From Micromonospora_I sp040659735 (GTDB lineage: Bacteria > Actinomycetota > Actinomycetes > Mycobacteriales > Micromonosporaceae), in the NCBI RefSeq assembly GCF_040659735.1, contig NZ_JBFANZ010000003.1, positions 186,001-250,000 on the forward strand: a stretch of 64,000 nucleotides of DNA. The letters run 5' to 3'. Both the position numbers and the translations under genes were made by a program. Shown one piece after another: positions 7,280 through 16,044 of the stretch (position 1 is its first letter; every line of letters starts with the position of its first letter). The notes under the pieces were generated by a model. It was not told the origin of the DNA. It was given only the letters and a program-made list of their open reading frames with translations, and searched no databases.

Positions 7280-7888
7280 TCACCAGACGTAGGTCTTGGT
7301 GACGATGGCCGTCATCGTGGTCCAGGGAATCCGGTACTGCTGGTAGTCGGCGAACCCGGGGCTCCCGGACGCGGGGTCGGCGACGTAGATGAAGTTGTCG
7401 CTGTCGTACCCGACGACTGTGAGCCAGTGGTCGATTGTGGAGCTGGGGTTGCTCCAGCCGGGCGGCCGCGGTCCGCCGGGCCGCACCACGATGTTCACGA
7501 CCGGGGCCCAGCCGCCGTTCACGTCACTCTTGATGCGGCTGAGGAAGGTGGTCTTCTGCGCGGAGGTCATCGGGTTGCTGACTTCCGCAATGGTTGCGTT
7601 CATGGAAGGCAGCCAATTGTCGAGACCTGCTTTGATGCCCGTGCGGAACGTCCCGGTGCTGCTCGACGTGTTTTCCACCGCCGCGATCTGGGCCTGGCTG
7701 GGTAGCGAGCTCCGCTTGGCGGACAGGGAGATACGCGTGGCGGCCGGGCCGCAGTAGTAGCCGGTGGTCTGCTTCTGCCAGGTCACCGCCAGCCTCGTCA
7801 CGGTGGCGGCCTGGGCCGGCGCCGCGACGAACCCGCCGGCCAGCAGGAACGTCACCGCCACCGACAGCCTGAGCAGTTGTCGTCTCAT
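7280..7888 (-). CDS. Secreted C39-like papain-fold peptidase
   Basis: The 202-residue product has a Sec signal peptide (MRRQLLRLSVAVTFLLAGGFVAAPAQA, cleavage after AQA around residue 27). A C39-2-type papain fold follows: catalytic Cys in GYYCGPAA (around 45), His in TIDHWLTVVGYD (around 155) and Asp/Asn position in YVADPASG. It would be exported and may cleave peptides or process secreted substrates; it is not fused to an ABC transporter, unlike bacteriocin-exporting C39 proteins. It is transcribed divergently from an ArsR-like regulator and ended by a strong hairpin. Confidence 0.8.
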   Translation of the reverse strand: MRRQLLRLSVAVTFLLAGGFVAAPAQAATVTRLAVTWQKQTTGYYCGPAATRISLSAKRSSLPSQAQIAAVENTSSSTGTFRTGIKAGLDNWLPSMNATIAEVSNPMTSAQKTTFLSRIKSDVNGGWAPVVNIVVRPGGPRPPGWSNPSSTIDHWLTVVGYDSDNFIYVADPASGSPGFADYQQYRIPWTTMTAIVTKTYVW

Positions 7889-7960
7889 CTGTTCTCACTT
7901 TCCTTTGAGGCGCTCCGGGGGGCGCCGTACCCGCCGCCAGCGTGACGGCAATGGAGGGAG

Positions 7961-8046
7961 TCGAACGTGGTTCGCGTTGCTCGACTTTTGCGCTTGCAGT
8001 GTCGCCGTCGGGTCGGCACGATGGAGCGCGCTTCGAGCACGTTCGA
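7961..8046. promoter_or_regulatory. Inverted repeat between divergent peptidase and regulator genes
   Basis: TCGAACGTG at 7961-7969 recurs inverted as CACGTTCGA at 8038-8046, both in the 184-bp divergent intergenic region. The second copy extends to TTCGAGCACGTTCGAA. These are plausible binding sites for the neighbouring winged-helix regulator controlling both directions. No binding evidence is available from sequence alone. Confidence 0.4.
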
Positions 8047-8072
8047 AAGACCCACGGTGAAGAGGGCTGTCG

Positions 8073-9092
8073 ATGCTCCGGATCTACGCAACAGGTCAGG
8101 ATCTGGCTCGTACTCGCATCGCATCCGCTCCCGACCCGATGTGGGAGATCGTGCTGAGCCTTCACGAGCTTCTGCGACCGACCGCTAAGATCGTGTTCGA
8201 TGGTTGGAGGCGAGCGACCGTCGCCGCGATCGCACGTCGTGGCGCGACCGGCGCGGTTCGGATGCTGGCATCGCTGGCGCCCGCGCGAAGTAGATACTTC
8301 CCGGATTTCCTCACCCCGTCCGGCTCTCTACCGAGCCTCCAGGATGGCCTCAAGGCCGTGCGCGCAACGCCGCCAGCCCAACTGCGGGCCCAGCTGGTGC
8401 GCCTCGATCTCGTCAGGCCCGGTTCGCGGCCCTCATCGTCCTGGATCGACTCACTTGCCTGCGGCGACCCCGAGGCCGTGGACCGGCTTGGAGAGGCCCT
8501 GCGCGTCTTCTACGACATCGCGCTGGCGCCCTACCAGTCCGAAATCTCGACGCACTTCCACGCCGATCGCGCCCAGCGCACCCGCGCTCTGGCCGGCGGT
8601 GGCGTGGAAGCGCTGCTTGCCAGTCTGGGACCATCCGTGCGCTGGCGACCTCCGGTGCTTGAGGTCGACTACCCCTGCGACCACCAGCTTCATCTGAACG
8701 GGCGAGGACTGCTGTTGGTGCCCTCGCTGTTCTGCCACCGTTTCCCCATCACGTTCGCTGATCAGGATCTTCCGCCGGTCCTCGTCTATCCGGTAACCCC
8801 CGACCCCCATTGGTTGGCCGCCCCGTCCACCGCCGAGCCGGGCCGAGCATTGGCGGCGCTCCTGGGTGATACCAAGGCAGCCATCCTCGAACACATCGCC
8901 ACCTGTGGCGAACGCACGACAACAGAATTGGCCCGGCGCGTTCACGCATCGCCGGCGACCGTGAGTTATCACACCCGGATACTTCGCGAGGCGGGAATCA
9001 TCGTGACTCTCCGGACCGGGAATCTGGCCTTACACAGTCTGGCTCCTCTCGGAATCGCTCTTCTGCATGACAGAAAGATGTCGCCCCGATAA
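8073..9092 (+). CDS. ArsR-like winged-helix transcriptional regulator with large N-terminal domain
   Basis: 339 residues. The N-terminal ~250 residues (LRIYATGQDLARTRIA, PDPMWEIVLSLHELL) match the layout of actinobacterial ArsR-family regulators of this size. The C-terminus holds a winged HTH reading LLGDTKAAILEHIATCGERTTTELARRVHASPATVSYHTRILREAGII. No metal-binding cysteine pair (ELCVCDL) is present, so it is not a classical metal sensor. It is divergent from the secreted C39 peptidase, and I infer it controls that gene and itself through the 7961-8046 repeats. Confidence 0.75.
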   Translation: MLRIYATGQDLARTRIASAPDPMWEIVLSLHELLRPTAKIVFDGWRRATVAAIARRGATGAVRMLASLAPARSRYFPDFLTPSGSLPSLQDGLKAVRATPPAQLRAQLVRLDLVRPGSRPSSSWIDSLACGDPEAVDRLGEALRVFYDIALAPYQSEISTHFHADRAQRTRALAGGGVEALLASLGPSVRWRPPVLEVDYPCDHQLHLNGRGLLLVPSLFCHRFPITFADQDLPPVLVYPVTPDPHWLAAPSTAEPGRALAALLGDTKAAILEHIATCGERTTTELARRVHASPATVSYHTRILREAGIIVTLRTGNLALHSLAPLGIALLHDRKMSPR

Positions 9093-9297
9093 GCCTCACC
9101 CGATCACAAATACGTGATCGCGCGCTACGCCGAGCCGGTTTCGACCCGTGTCCTTCTCCGCCAAGTGCCGGCAGTGGGAAGCGCCCATGAACTCCTGAGA
9201 TTCAGCGACACACGACAGCCAAGATCACGTGTGCGGATTGGCGCGATCCGCGCGCACCCACCGTGACGGGCCGTGCGTCATGGCTCGTGCTGACATC

Positions 9298-10014
9298 TCA
9301 CCGGGGTCGGTGTGACGATGTCCAGCCTTGCTGTTGCAGTCGTTCAATGCCGTCCAGCAACAGGTCCAGCGCGAACTCGAACTCGAACTGGTCGTCGCAG
9401 CCCTGCCCTACGGCGGACGCGTCGTCGTGGGACGCCGCCATGGCGATCTCCGCGAGGTGCGGGAACCTGGCCGCGATCTCCGGTGGTAGGGGCGCCGGCG
9501 GGTCTGGGTTGGTCGTGCCGGACCGGCCAGCGCGCCGGGAGGCGTCGAACAGTTCCTGACTGAAGCCCAGGATGCGGCTGCCCATCGCGTGGATCACGTG
9601 GTGCGCGAGGTCGGCGGAGAACCCGCCGGCCCGGAACGTTCCGATCATCGAGTCGAGGTAGGCGAGGACGGCCGGCGTCGCCATGTTCCGGGACTCGATC
9701 GCGAGCGGCGCCCAGGGGTGGCGCCGCAGCACCTGCCGTGCCGAGAGGATGCGGCGGCGGACCGCGTGCTTCCAGTCGGCGTCGGGCGCGGGCGGGTCGA
9801 TCTCGCCGACGACCACGTCGATCATGCCGTCGAGCAGTTCGTCTTTGTTGGCCACGTGCTTGTAGAGGGCCATCGGCACGACGCCCAGATCCTGGGCGAG
9901 GTTGCGCATGCTGAGGGACTCGATCCCGGCCTCGTCGGCGAGCGCGACGGCGGCGCGCAGGATCCGGTCCCTGCTCAGCGGCGTCCGGCGCAGCGTCTCA
10001 ACCTGCTCGGCCAT
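9298..10014 (-). CDS. TetR-family repressor (TetR_C tetracycline-repressor-like C-terminus)
   Basis: Start ATG at 10014 gives MAEQVETLRRTPLSRDRILRAAV. The N-terminal HTH reads LSMRNLAQDLGVVPMALYKHVANKDELLDGMID, typical of TetR/TetR-class-D repressors. The ~160-residue helical C-terminus (GFSADLAHHVIHAMGSRILGFSQELFD) is ligand binding. It is divergent from an oxidoreductase gene, and two 19-bp palindromes in the 109-bp gap are the evident operators. A small hydrophobic compound handled by the oxidoreductase is a reasonable inducer guess. Confidence 0.9.
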   Translation of the reverse strand: MAEQVETLRRTPLSRDRILRAAVALADEAGIESLSMRNLAQDLGVVPMALYKHVANKDELLDGMIDVVVGEIDPPAPDADWKHAVRRRILSARQVLRRHPWAPLAIESRNMATPAVLAYLDSMIGTFRAGGFSADLAHHVIHAMGSRILGFSQELFDASRRAGRSGTTNPDPPAPLPPEIAARFPHLAEIAMAASHDDASAVGQGCDDQFEFEFALDLLLDGIERLQQQGWTSSHRPR

Positions 10015-10055
10015 CTCGGTCCTTGTCTTCCCGCGGGGGTTGAACCATAACCCTC

Positions 10056-10113
10056 TTGACAGGTGTACGGCGTACACCTACGTTAATTCATGCGAGGTGT
10101 ACGCCGTACACTT
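10056..10113 (+). promoter_or_regulatory. Promoter with two TetR operators for the oxidoreductase gene
   Basis: Operator 1, AGGTGTACGGCGTACACCT (10061-10079), is a perfect palindrome. Operator 2, AGGTGTACGCCGTACACTT (10095-10113), differs at two positions. TTGACA at 10056-10061 and TACGTT at 10079-10084 form a -35/-10 pair with a 17-bp spacer, and operator 1 fills exactly that spacer. The second lies between the likely start site and the ribosome site (GGAGGAGGGG) of the gene at 10124. Repressor binding would block this promoter and probably the divergent tetR promoter. Confidence 0.85.
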
Positions 10114-10123
10114 GGAGGAGGGG

Positions 10124-11110
10124 ATGATGAAGGCGATTGTCCAAGACCGGTACGGTCCGCCGGAGACGCTCATGCTCGCGGACGTCGACGCGCCGGTGCC
10201 TGCCGCCGACGAGGTGCTCGTGCGAGTGGAGGCCGCCGCGCTCAACGCCTACGACTGGCATGCCATGCGTGGCGATCCATGGATGGCGCGGTTGGCCATG
10301 GGCCGGTCACGGCCTCGGGCGCGCATCCGTGGCCGGGACTTCGCTGGCCGGGTTGAGGCCGTCGGCGCCCACGTTCGCCAGGTGCGCCCGGGCGACGCCG
10401 TCTTCGGCGACCTCGGCGACGCCAACGGCGCGTTCGCCGAGTACGTATGCGTGCGCGAGACTTTGGTCGCGGCGAAGCCGGCGAACCTGACGCCGCAGCA
10501 GGCGGCCGCCCTGCCGCTGGCCGGTATCACCGCACTCATGGGACTGTGCGACGTCGGGCAGGTCGAGCCCGGCCACCGCGTTCTCATCAACGGCGCCTCC
10601 GGCGGCGTCGGCACCCTGGCCGTCCAACTGGCCAAGGCGCTCGGCGCGACCGTGACCGGGGTGTGTAGCAGCCGCAACGTCGACCTGGTCCGCTCCCTCG
10701 GCGCCGACCACGTCGTCGACTACACCCGCGACGACTTCACCCACGACACCCGCCGCCACGACGTCGTGTTCGACCTGGTCGGCAACCGCTCACTCACCGC
10801 GCTCCGGCGGGCACTGACCCCGGCCGGGACGCTGGTGCTCTCCGGCGGCGGCGTGTACCGCGGCGGCAGCCTCATCGGCCCGATCGGGCTCATCGCGCGC
10901 GGGCGGCTGCTGGCACCCTTCGTTCGACACCGCATCGTCACACTCACGACGGCGCCCAGCCGGCAGCACCTCGACACGCTCCGCGCCCACGCCGAGGCCG
11001 GCCGCCTCACCCCGGTCATCGACCGGACCTATCCGCTCCACGAGGTGCCCCAAGCCATCGGGTACCTCGAAGGTGAACACGCGCGAGCGAAAGTCGTCAT
11101 CACCGTCTGA
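10124..11110 (+). CDS. Zinc-independent MDR oxidoreductase, quinone reductase-like (NAD(P)-dependent)
   Basis: About 328 residues. An N-terminal GroES-like domain (MKAIVQDRYGPPETL, GRDFAGRVEAVG) is followed by a Rossmann domain with VLINGASGGVGTLAVQLAKALGA (around residue 150). The zinc-ligand cysteines of alcohol dehydrogenases are absent, placing it with NADPH:quinone oxidoreductase/zeta-crystallin-type enzymes that reduce quinones or enones. ATG at 10124 or 10127 follow GGAGGAGGGG. It is under the palindromic operator pair and divergent TetR repressor, so it is probably induced by its substrate or a related xenobiotic. Confidence 0.88.
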   Translation: MMKAIVQDRYGPPETLMLADVDAPVPAADEVLVRVEAAALNAYDWHAMRGDPWMARLAMGRSRPRARIRGRDFAGRVEAVGAHVRQVRPGDAVFGDLGDANGAFAEYVCVRETLVAAKPANLTPQQAAALPLAGITALMGLCDVGQVEPGHRVLINGASGGVGTLAVQLAKALGATVTGVCSSRNVDLVRSLGADHVVDYTRDDFTHDTRRHDVVFDLVGNRSLTALRRALTPAGTLVLSGGGVYRGGSLIGPIGLIARGRLLAPFVRHRIVTLTTAPSRQHLDTLRAHAEAGRLTPVIDRTYPLHEVPQAIGYLEGEHARAKVVITV

Positions 11111-11145
11111 CGTGCCCGCCATGCCCCCCTTGCGTTCCTCCTCGA

Positions 11146-11161
11146 GGTGCAAGGTTGCACC
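11146..11161. repeat. Perfect palindrome in intergenic gap
   Basis: GGTGCAAGGTTGCACC (7+2+7) lies between the oxidoreductase stop and the converging PucR-type gene. It could be an operator remnant or part of a termination structure. Minus-strand sequence just beyond it has GAGGAGG, but no plausible gene follows. Confidence 0.35.
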
Positions 11162-11237
11162 CGGTAGTCGGACGCGTGATCACTTTCCAACCTCAACGCT
11201 GCGCGAGGCGACATCGGCGCCTTGGACGGTGGCCGGG

Positions 11238-12917
11238 TCAGGTGTCCCGTACGGCGTCGAGCGCCAGCAGCGCGACGTGCAGCGACAGGCAGACGTCCAC
11301 CGCGTCGAGGTCGGCGTCGAGGATCCGGGCGATGCGGGCCAGCCGCTCGTAGAACGCCGGCCGCGACAGGTGCGCCGCGGCTGCGCCCGCCGACTTGTTC
11401 CGACCGTTCTCCAGATACGCCCGGAGCGTGCCGAGCAACTGCTCGCGCGGGTGCTTCGCGTCGTACGCCAGCAGTGCGCCCAGCTCGCGCTCGACGAACG
11501 TCTGCAGGCGCGGCTCCTCGCGCAGCAGATGCAGCAGGCCGGCGAGGCCGACGTGCGGCAGCCGGAACACCGCCATGTCCCGGCGGTCGCGGCGCGCCGC
11601 GTCGGCGACCTGCCGCGCCTCGATGAGGGACCGCCGCGCCTCGCGCAGCGAGCCGACGCCCGCGCCGGCGGCGACGATCAGGCGCGCGGCACGGGGGCCG
11701 CCGACGGCCGCGTCGAGGCGTACCCGGTGCAGCGCCGCGGCGAACGCGGCGAGCGCCCGTTCCTCCTCCCCCGCGTCGCGGAGCGCCAGCAGCGCCCCCA
11801 CGGCCTGCTCGTCCAGCGCACTGGCCAGGCCGGTCAGCTTCGCTTCCCGCAGCGCCTGGCTGACCGCCTCGGCGAGGTCACGGAGACGGGCCTGGGCGGC
11901 CTCGGTGCCGGGCTCCACGCCGGGCTCGTCCGTGCGGGGGCGCACCACGACGCCCACCAGGTGGCGGCGTTCGAGGGCGACCCCGAGGGCGCGGGCACGG
12001 AGCGCCACCTCGTCGACCGGGCGGGCGTGGTCGAGCAGGGCGGTCAGCAGGGTGCGGTGGATCTGCCGTTCCAGGCCTTCGGCGTCGCGACGGATGAGCC
12101 GCCCCAGCGCGAGCGTGGAGGCGGCCCGTTCCAGCAGGATCGTGAGCCGGGTCGGCGGCGGGTCGGCCGCATCGGCCGAGACCCCCGGCGCCGGCCAGCG
12201 CAGCAGCAACCGCCCCCAGTCCTGGCCCCGCGCGCCGACGGTCGTGACCAGCCAACCGGCGTCCGCGTCGTACGCGGTGCGCCCCGCCGGCTGGATCCGC
12301 CGCGAGTGCTGCTCCCAGCCGTCGAGCAGCAACTCCGCGCTGTCCCCGGCGGTGTCGTAGGCGAGCACCTGACGGGAGAGGTTCTCCAGGATCACCGGGC
12401 AGCCGGCCAGCGCCGCCGCCTCCTGCACCACCTGGGCCGGCTCGGCGCCTTCGACGGAGAGCTCGGTGAAGCGCTGATGGATCTCCTCGGTGGCGCGCAG
12501 CTCCGTGAGCTGGGCGTCGACGATCAGCGCGTGCACCGCCTCGGTGATCCGCACGAACGGGGTGGCCCGGCGCAGCTCCACCAGGGGCAGGCCACGCCGC
12601 TCGGCCGCCGCGGCCATCACCCGGGGGACGCTGCCCGTGTAGCGGCGACCGAGCTCCACCACGAGCCCGGCGACCCCCACGTCGGCGAGATCACCGATGA
12701 ACGCCCGCAGACCGGCGTCGTCGGCGGGCAGGCCGATGCCGGTGGTGAGCACCAGTTCGCCGCCGCGCAGCAGCGAGGCGATGTCGGGCACCTCCGCGAC
12801 GTGCACCCAGCGCACCGGCCGATCCAGGTGCGCGTCGGCGGCGACGACCCGCGGCCCGCCGTGGCGGACGGGGTCGAGGGCAAGCACCTCACGGACGGTA
12901 GGGAACACGGCGATCAC
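11238..12917 (-). CDS. PucR-family transcriptional regulator
   Basis: 559 residues with the three PucR parts. The N-terminal purine-catabolism (PucR) domain reads FPTVREVLALDPVRHGGPRVVAADAHLDRPVRWVH and ASLLRGGELVLTTGIGL. The central GGDEF-like CdaR domain covers about 300-430. The C-terminal HTH_30 reads LLGTLRAYLENGRNKSAGAAAAHLSRPAFYERLARIARIL. Such regulators control purine, allantoin, polyamine or fatty-acid related genes. No cognate pathway genes sit adjacent, so the regulon is unknown. ATG start at 12917 (MIAVFPTVREV). Confidence 0.9.
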   Translation of the reverse strand: MIAVFPTVREVLALDPVRHGGPRVVAADAHLDRPVRWVHVAEVPDIASLLRGGELVLTTGIGLPADDAGLRAFIGDLADVGVAGLVVELGRRYTGSVPRVMAAAAERRGLPLVELRRATPFVRITEAVHALIVDAQLTELRATEEIHQRFTELSVEGAEPAQVVQEAAALAGCPVILENLSRQVLAYDTAGDSAELLLDGWEQHSRRIQPAGRTAYDADAGWLVTTVGARGQDWGRLLLRWPAPGVSADAADPPPTRLTILLERAASTLALGRLIRRDAEGLERQIHRTLLTALLDHARPVDEVALRARALGVALERRHLVGVVVRPRTDEPGVEPGTEAAQARLRDLAEAVSQALREAKLTGLASALDEQAVGALLALRDAGEEERALAAFAAALHRVRLDAAVGGPRAARLIVAAGAGVGSLREARRSLIEARQVADAARRDRRDMAVFRLPHVGLAGLLHLLREEPRLQTFVERELGALLAYDAKHPREQLLGTLRAYLENGRNKSAGAAAAHLSRPAFYERLARIARILDADLDAVDVCLSLHVALLALDAVRDT

Positions 12918-12987
12918 CGTACCGTCCGGATCACCCTCACCCGGGGCGCGACCTGCGGCGGCACGCCGATGAGGAACGGTCCCGCGG

Positions 12988-13797
12988 TCACAGCGGGTCG
13001 TCGCGGCCCAGCTCCCAGAAGGCGACCGCCGAGGCGGCGGCGACGTTGAGCGAATCCACGCCGCGCCGCATCGGGATCGCCACCCGCAGGTCGCTGGCGC
13101 GCAGCGCGTGCCGGGACAGCCCCGGCCCCTCCGCGCCGAGCAGCAGGGCGGCGCGGGCCCGGTGGGCGGCGTCGACGTGCTGGATCGGCAGCGCGTCCGC
13201 GGCGGGGGTCAGGGCCAGCACCGCGAAACCCGCCTCGCGCACCTGGGCCAGTCCGTCCGGCCAGGGCGACAACGTCGCGTACGGCACCGCGAACACCTCC
13301 CCCATGCTCACCCGTACGCTGCGCCGGTAGAGCGGGTCGGCGCACGAGGGTGAGAGCAGCACCGCGTCGATACCGAGCGCGGCGGCGCCCCGGAAAATCG
13401 CGCCCAGATTGGTGTGGTTGTTGACGTCCTCGAGGATCGCGATCCGCCGCGCGCCCGCCAGGACCTCGGCGGCGGTCGGCAGGGCCCGCCGGTGGAACGA
13501 CGCCAGCACCCCCCGGTGCACGTGGAACCCGGTCGCCCGTTCCAGCACGTCGGGGGTGGCGGCGTAGACGGGGGCGTCCTGGCTCTGCAGGTCGCCCAGC
13601 TGGTCCACCCGCTTGGCGTCGACGAGGAAGGACCGGGGCGGGTAGCCGGCCCGCAGCGCCCGGCGCAGCACCAACTCCCCCTCGGCGATGAAGAGGCCGT
13701 GCGGCGGCTCCCAGCGGGTGCGCAGTTCGACGTCGGTCAGCGCCCGGTAGTCGGCGAGCCGCTCGTCGTCAGGGTCGGTGATCAGTTCGACGGACAC
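12988..13797 (-). CDS. SpoU/TrmH-family RNA 2'-O-methyltransferase
   Basis: 269 residues, GTG start. The N-terminal substrate-binding domain reads LFIAEGELVLRRALRAGYPPRSFLVD. A SPOUT catalytic domain follows with motif 1 NNHTNLGAIFRGAAALG, motif 2 LLLGAEGPGLS and motif 3 VAIPMRRGVDSLNVAAASAVAFWEL, forming the trefoil knot that binds SAM. It methylates a ribose 2'-OH in rRNA or tRNA; the exact position is not deducible. The downstream neighbour on the same strand (a membrane protein) ends 19 bp before its start region; co-transcription is possible. Confidence 0.92.
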   Translation of the reverse strand: MSVELITDPDDERLADYRALTDVELRTRWEPPHGLFIAEGELVLRRALRAGYPPRSFLVDAKRVDQLGDLQSQDAPVYAATPDVLERATGFHVHRGVLASFHRRALPTAAEVLAGARRIAILEDVNNHTNLGAIFRGAAALGIDAVLLSPSCADPLYRRSVRVSMGEVFAVPYATLSPWPDGLAQVREAGFAVLALTPAADALPIQHVDAAHRARAALLLGAEGPGLSRHALRASDLRVAIPMRRGVDSLNVAAASAVAFWELGRDDPL

Positions 13798-13815
13798 GCC
13801 GCCGATTGTCGCTGG

Positions 13816-14661
13816 TCACGAAGAGCTGGCCGTGTCCTGGGTGGTGACGCGGGCGTACGAGTCGGGTCGGCCGACGGCCGCGCCGTCACCGCCGTGCGTC
13901 ACGGGTGGCGCGGGTGGGGCAGCCTCGGGGACCGCCGGGCCGACGGACGGCACCAGCCTTCCCGCGGTCCACGCGAGGCCGATGCCGGCGGCGAGCATGA
14001 GCATCGCCCCGACGGTCTGCAGCGGGCCGACGAAGAGCGCGACGATGCCCAGCATCGGCGCCGCGAGCATCACCATGACGCCGTCGACGATGGAGAACAC
14101 CTGCGATCGCACCACGGCCCAGCCCACCAGCAGCCAGCCCAGGCTGTAGAGGGCCGAGCCGGCCACCACGAACGCACCGGCCGGAACGACGCCGATCTCC
14201 GTCCGGCCGGGCAGCACGATGAACGGCAGCATCAGCGCGGCGCCGGCCAGCCCGATGACGAGCCCGATCGCGGCGCTGCGCCGGCCGCGGGTCGCGGCGT
14301 GCAATCCGGCGAGCGCCACCAGCGACACCAGACCCAGGCAGAGGGCGACGATCCAGCCGATCAGCCGGACCGGCTGCCGGTGGTCCAGATAGGACGATGG
14401 GCCGCCCGCGTGCAGGTCGCCCATCGTGCTGGCGCCGTAGACCAGCCCGTACACCGGCAGGACCCACATGGTGGCGCGGGTGAACTGCCGCACCGACCAG
14501 GCCCAACTGCCGTTCGTCGCCGGTCCGCTCGGACGTTGCGGGCCGGCGGCGGCCAGTACGGCGACACCGGCATCGGTGCGGGCGACGATCCGCAGGGACG
14601 CCGACCGCGTGACCGCGGAGGCGGTCGTGGGTGGTCGGGTGTATTTCGCGGCCTGGGTCAT
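13816..14661 (-). CDS. Multi-pass membrane protein of unknown function
   Basis: From ATG 14661 (MTQAAKYTRPPTTASAV; GAGGAGG about 11 bp upstream) the 281-residue product has a basic N-terminus. It has about seven hydrophobic helices between residues 60 and 245 (for example MWVLPVYGLVYGASTMGDL, IGWIVALCLGLVSLVALAGL, AIGLVIGLAGAALMLPFIVL). The C-terminus is soluble and proline/alanine rich. No family motif is recognised. It is upstream of the TrmH-type gene on the same strand, which suggests shared transcription but not function. Confidence 0.7.
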   Translation of the reverse strand: MTQAAKYTRPPTTASAVTRSASLRIVARTDAGVAVLAAAGPQRPSGPATNGSWAWSVRQFTRATMWVLPVYGLVYGASTMGDLHAGGPSSYLDHRQPVRLIGWIVALCLGLVSLVALAGLHAATRGRRSAAIGLVIGLAGAALMLPFIVLPGRTEIGVVPAGAFVVAGSALYSLGWLLVGWAVVRSQVFSIVDGVMVMLAAPMLGIVALFVGPLQTVGAMLMLAAGIGLAWTAGRLVPSVGPAVPEAAPPAPPVTHGGDGAAVGRPDSYARVTTQDTASSS

Positions 14662-14851
14662 CGGATTGCCGACCTCCTCGCAGCCGGGCGCGTGCGGCTT
14701 CGGCGTGCCTGGCGAACCGGTGGTGGTTACGACCGATCGTGGCAGGCGTCCGGGGGTCATGCGGAGAGTTCTCGGATTTGCGGGGCGGGCGGGCACCGCC
14801 GCGGTGACCGGGGCGCGGGGCGCAGGCTGGCCTGCGCCCCGCGTTCCGTTG

Positions 14852-16027
14852 TCAGCCCCGCTCTGGCTGCCGCGCCGGAGCGGCGCCGTCTGCCGCGGCT
14901 TCGGATGCGCCGGCGGCGGGTTGCGCGGGGGCGGCTTCGTTGGTGAGGGTGGACGGCGCGACCGGCTCCGGCGCCGGCAGGCCCTTCGGTGCGGCGGTGC
15001 CGGAGGTGACCTGCGCCTCCGCGGCGCGTACCTCGTCGGTGACCCGGCGGGCCTCCTCGGCCGCGGCCTCGGCGGCGGCCTCGGCGGCGGCCGCCGCCTC
15101 CCGCTCGACCGCGGCGGAATCGACCGACTGCGACGGCACGTCGTCGGCCATCTGGCTCAGCCCGCCGAGCGCCCCGCCGAGTCCTTCCAGCGCCTTGGTC
15201 AGCTCGGCCGGCACGATCCACACCTTGCTGGCCTGGCCGTTGGCGATCTGCGGCAGCGCCTGCAGGTACTGGTAGGCGAGCACCTTCTGGCTCGGGTTGG
15301 CCTGGTGGATGGCGTCGAAGACGGTACGGATCGCCTTGGCCTGCCCCTCGGCCTGCAGAATGCGGGCCTGCCGGTCACCGTCGGCGCGCAGCACCGCGGC
15401 CTGCTTCTCACCCTCGGCGGAGAGGATCTGGGACTGCTTGTGCCCCTCGGCGGTGAGGATCGCCGCGCGCCGATCGCGCTCGGCGCGCATCTGCTTCTCC
15501 ATGGAGTCGCGGATGCTCGGCGGCGGTTCGATCGCCTTGATCTCGACGCGGGTCACCTTGATGCCCCAGCGACCGGTGGTTTCGTCGAGCACCCCCGAGA
15601 GGTGACTGTTGATCTCCTCGCGGCTGGTCAGCGCCCGCTCCAGGTCGAGCGAGCCGATCACGTTGCGCAGCGTGGTCACCGTCAACTGCTCGATGGCCTG
15701 CAGGAAGTTCGAGATCTCGTAGGTGGCCCGCACCGGGTCGACGACCTTGAAGTAGAGCACGGTGTCGATCGAGACCACCAGGTTGTCCGAGGTGATCACG
15801 GGCTGCGGCGGGAAGCTCACCACCTGCTCACGCATGTCGACCTTGGTGCGGACCGCGTCGACGAAGGGCACCAGAAGGTTGAGACCGGGGCCGAGCGTGC
15901 GCTTGTACTTGCCGAGCCGCTCCACCACGTCCATCCGCTGCTGCGGCACGATCCGCACCGCCCGGATGAGGGTGATCACCGTGATCAGGGCGATCGCCCC
16001 GACCAGGACGCCGATCACAAGCTCCAT
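14852..16027 (-). CDS. SPFH/Band-7 domain membrane protein (stomatin/QmcA-like)
   Basis: 391 residues. One N-terminal membrane helix (MELVIGVLVGAIALITVITLIRAV) is followed by the SPFH domain with RIVPQQRMDVVERLGKYKRTLGPGLNLLVPFVD and VITSDNLVVSIDTVLYFKV. A long charged coiled coil (EKQMRAERDRRAAILTAEG, QSQILSAEGEKQAAVLRADG) and an Ala/Pro-rich tail come next. Proteins of this family oligomerise into membrane microdomain scaffolds and influence protease or transporter activity. It lies 17 bp downstream of an NfeD-like gene, the classic SPFH-NfeD operon. Confidence 0.93.
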   Translation of the reverse strand: MELVIGVLVGAIALITVITLIRAVRIVPQQRMDVVERLGKYKRTLGPGLNLLVPFVDAVRTKVDMREQVVSFPPQPVITSDNLVVSIDTVLYFKVVDPVRATYEISNFLQAIEQLTVTTLRNVIGSLDLERALTSREEINSHLSGVLDETTGRWGIKVTRVEIKAIEPPPSIRDSMEKQMRAERDRRAAILTAEGHKQSQILSAEGEKQAAVLRADGDRQARILQAEGQAKAIRTVFDAIHQANPSQKVLAYQYLQALPQIANGQASKVWIVPAELTKALEGLGGALGGLSQMADDVPSQSVDSAAVEREAAAAAEAAAEAAAEEARRVTDEVRAAEAQVTSGTAAPKGLPAPEPVAPSTLTNEAAPAQPAAGASEAAADGAAPARQPERG

Positions 16028-16044
16028 AAGTTCACCTTTTCAAC

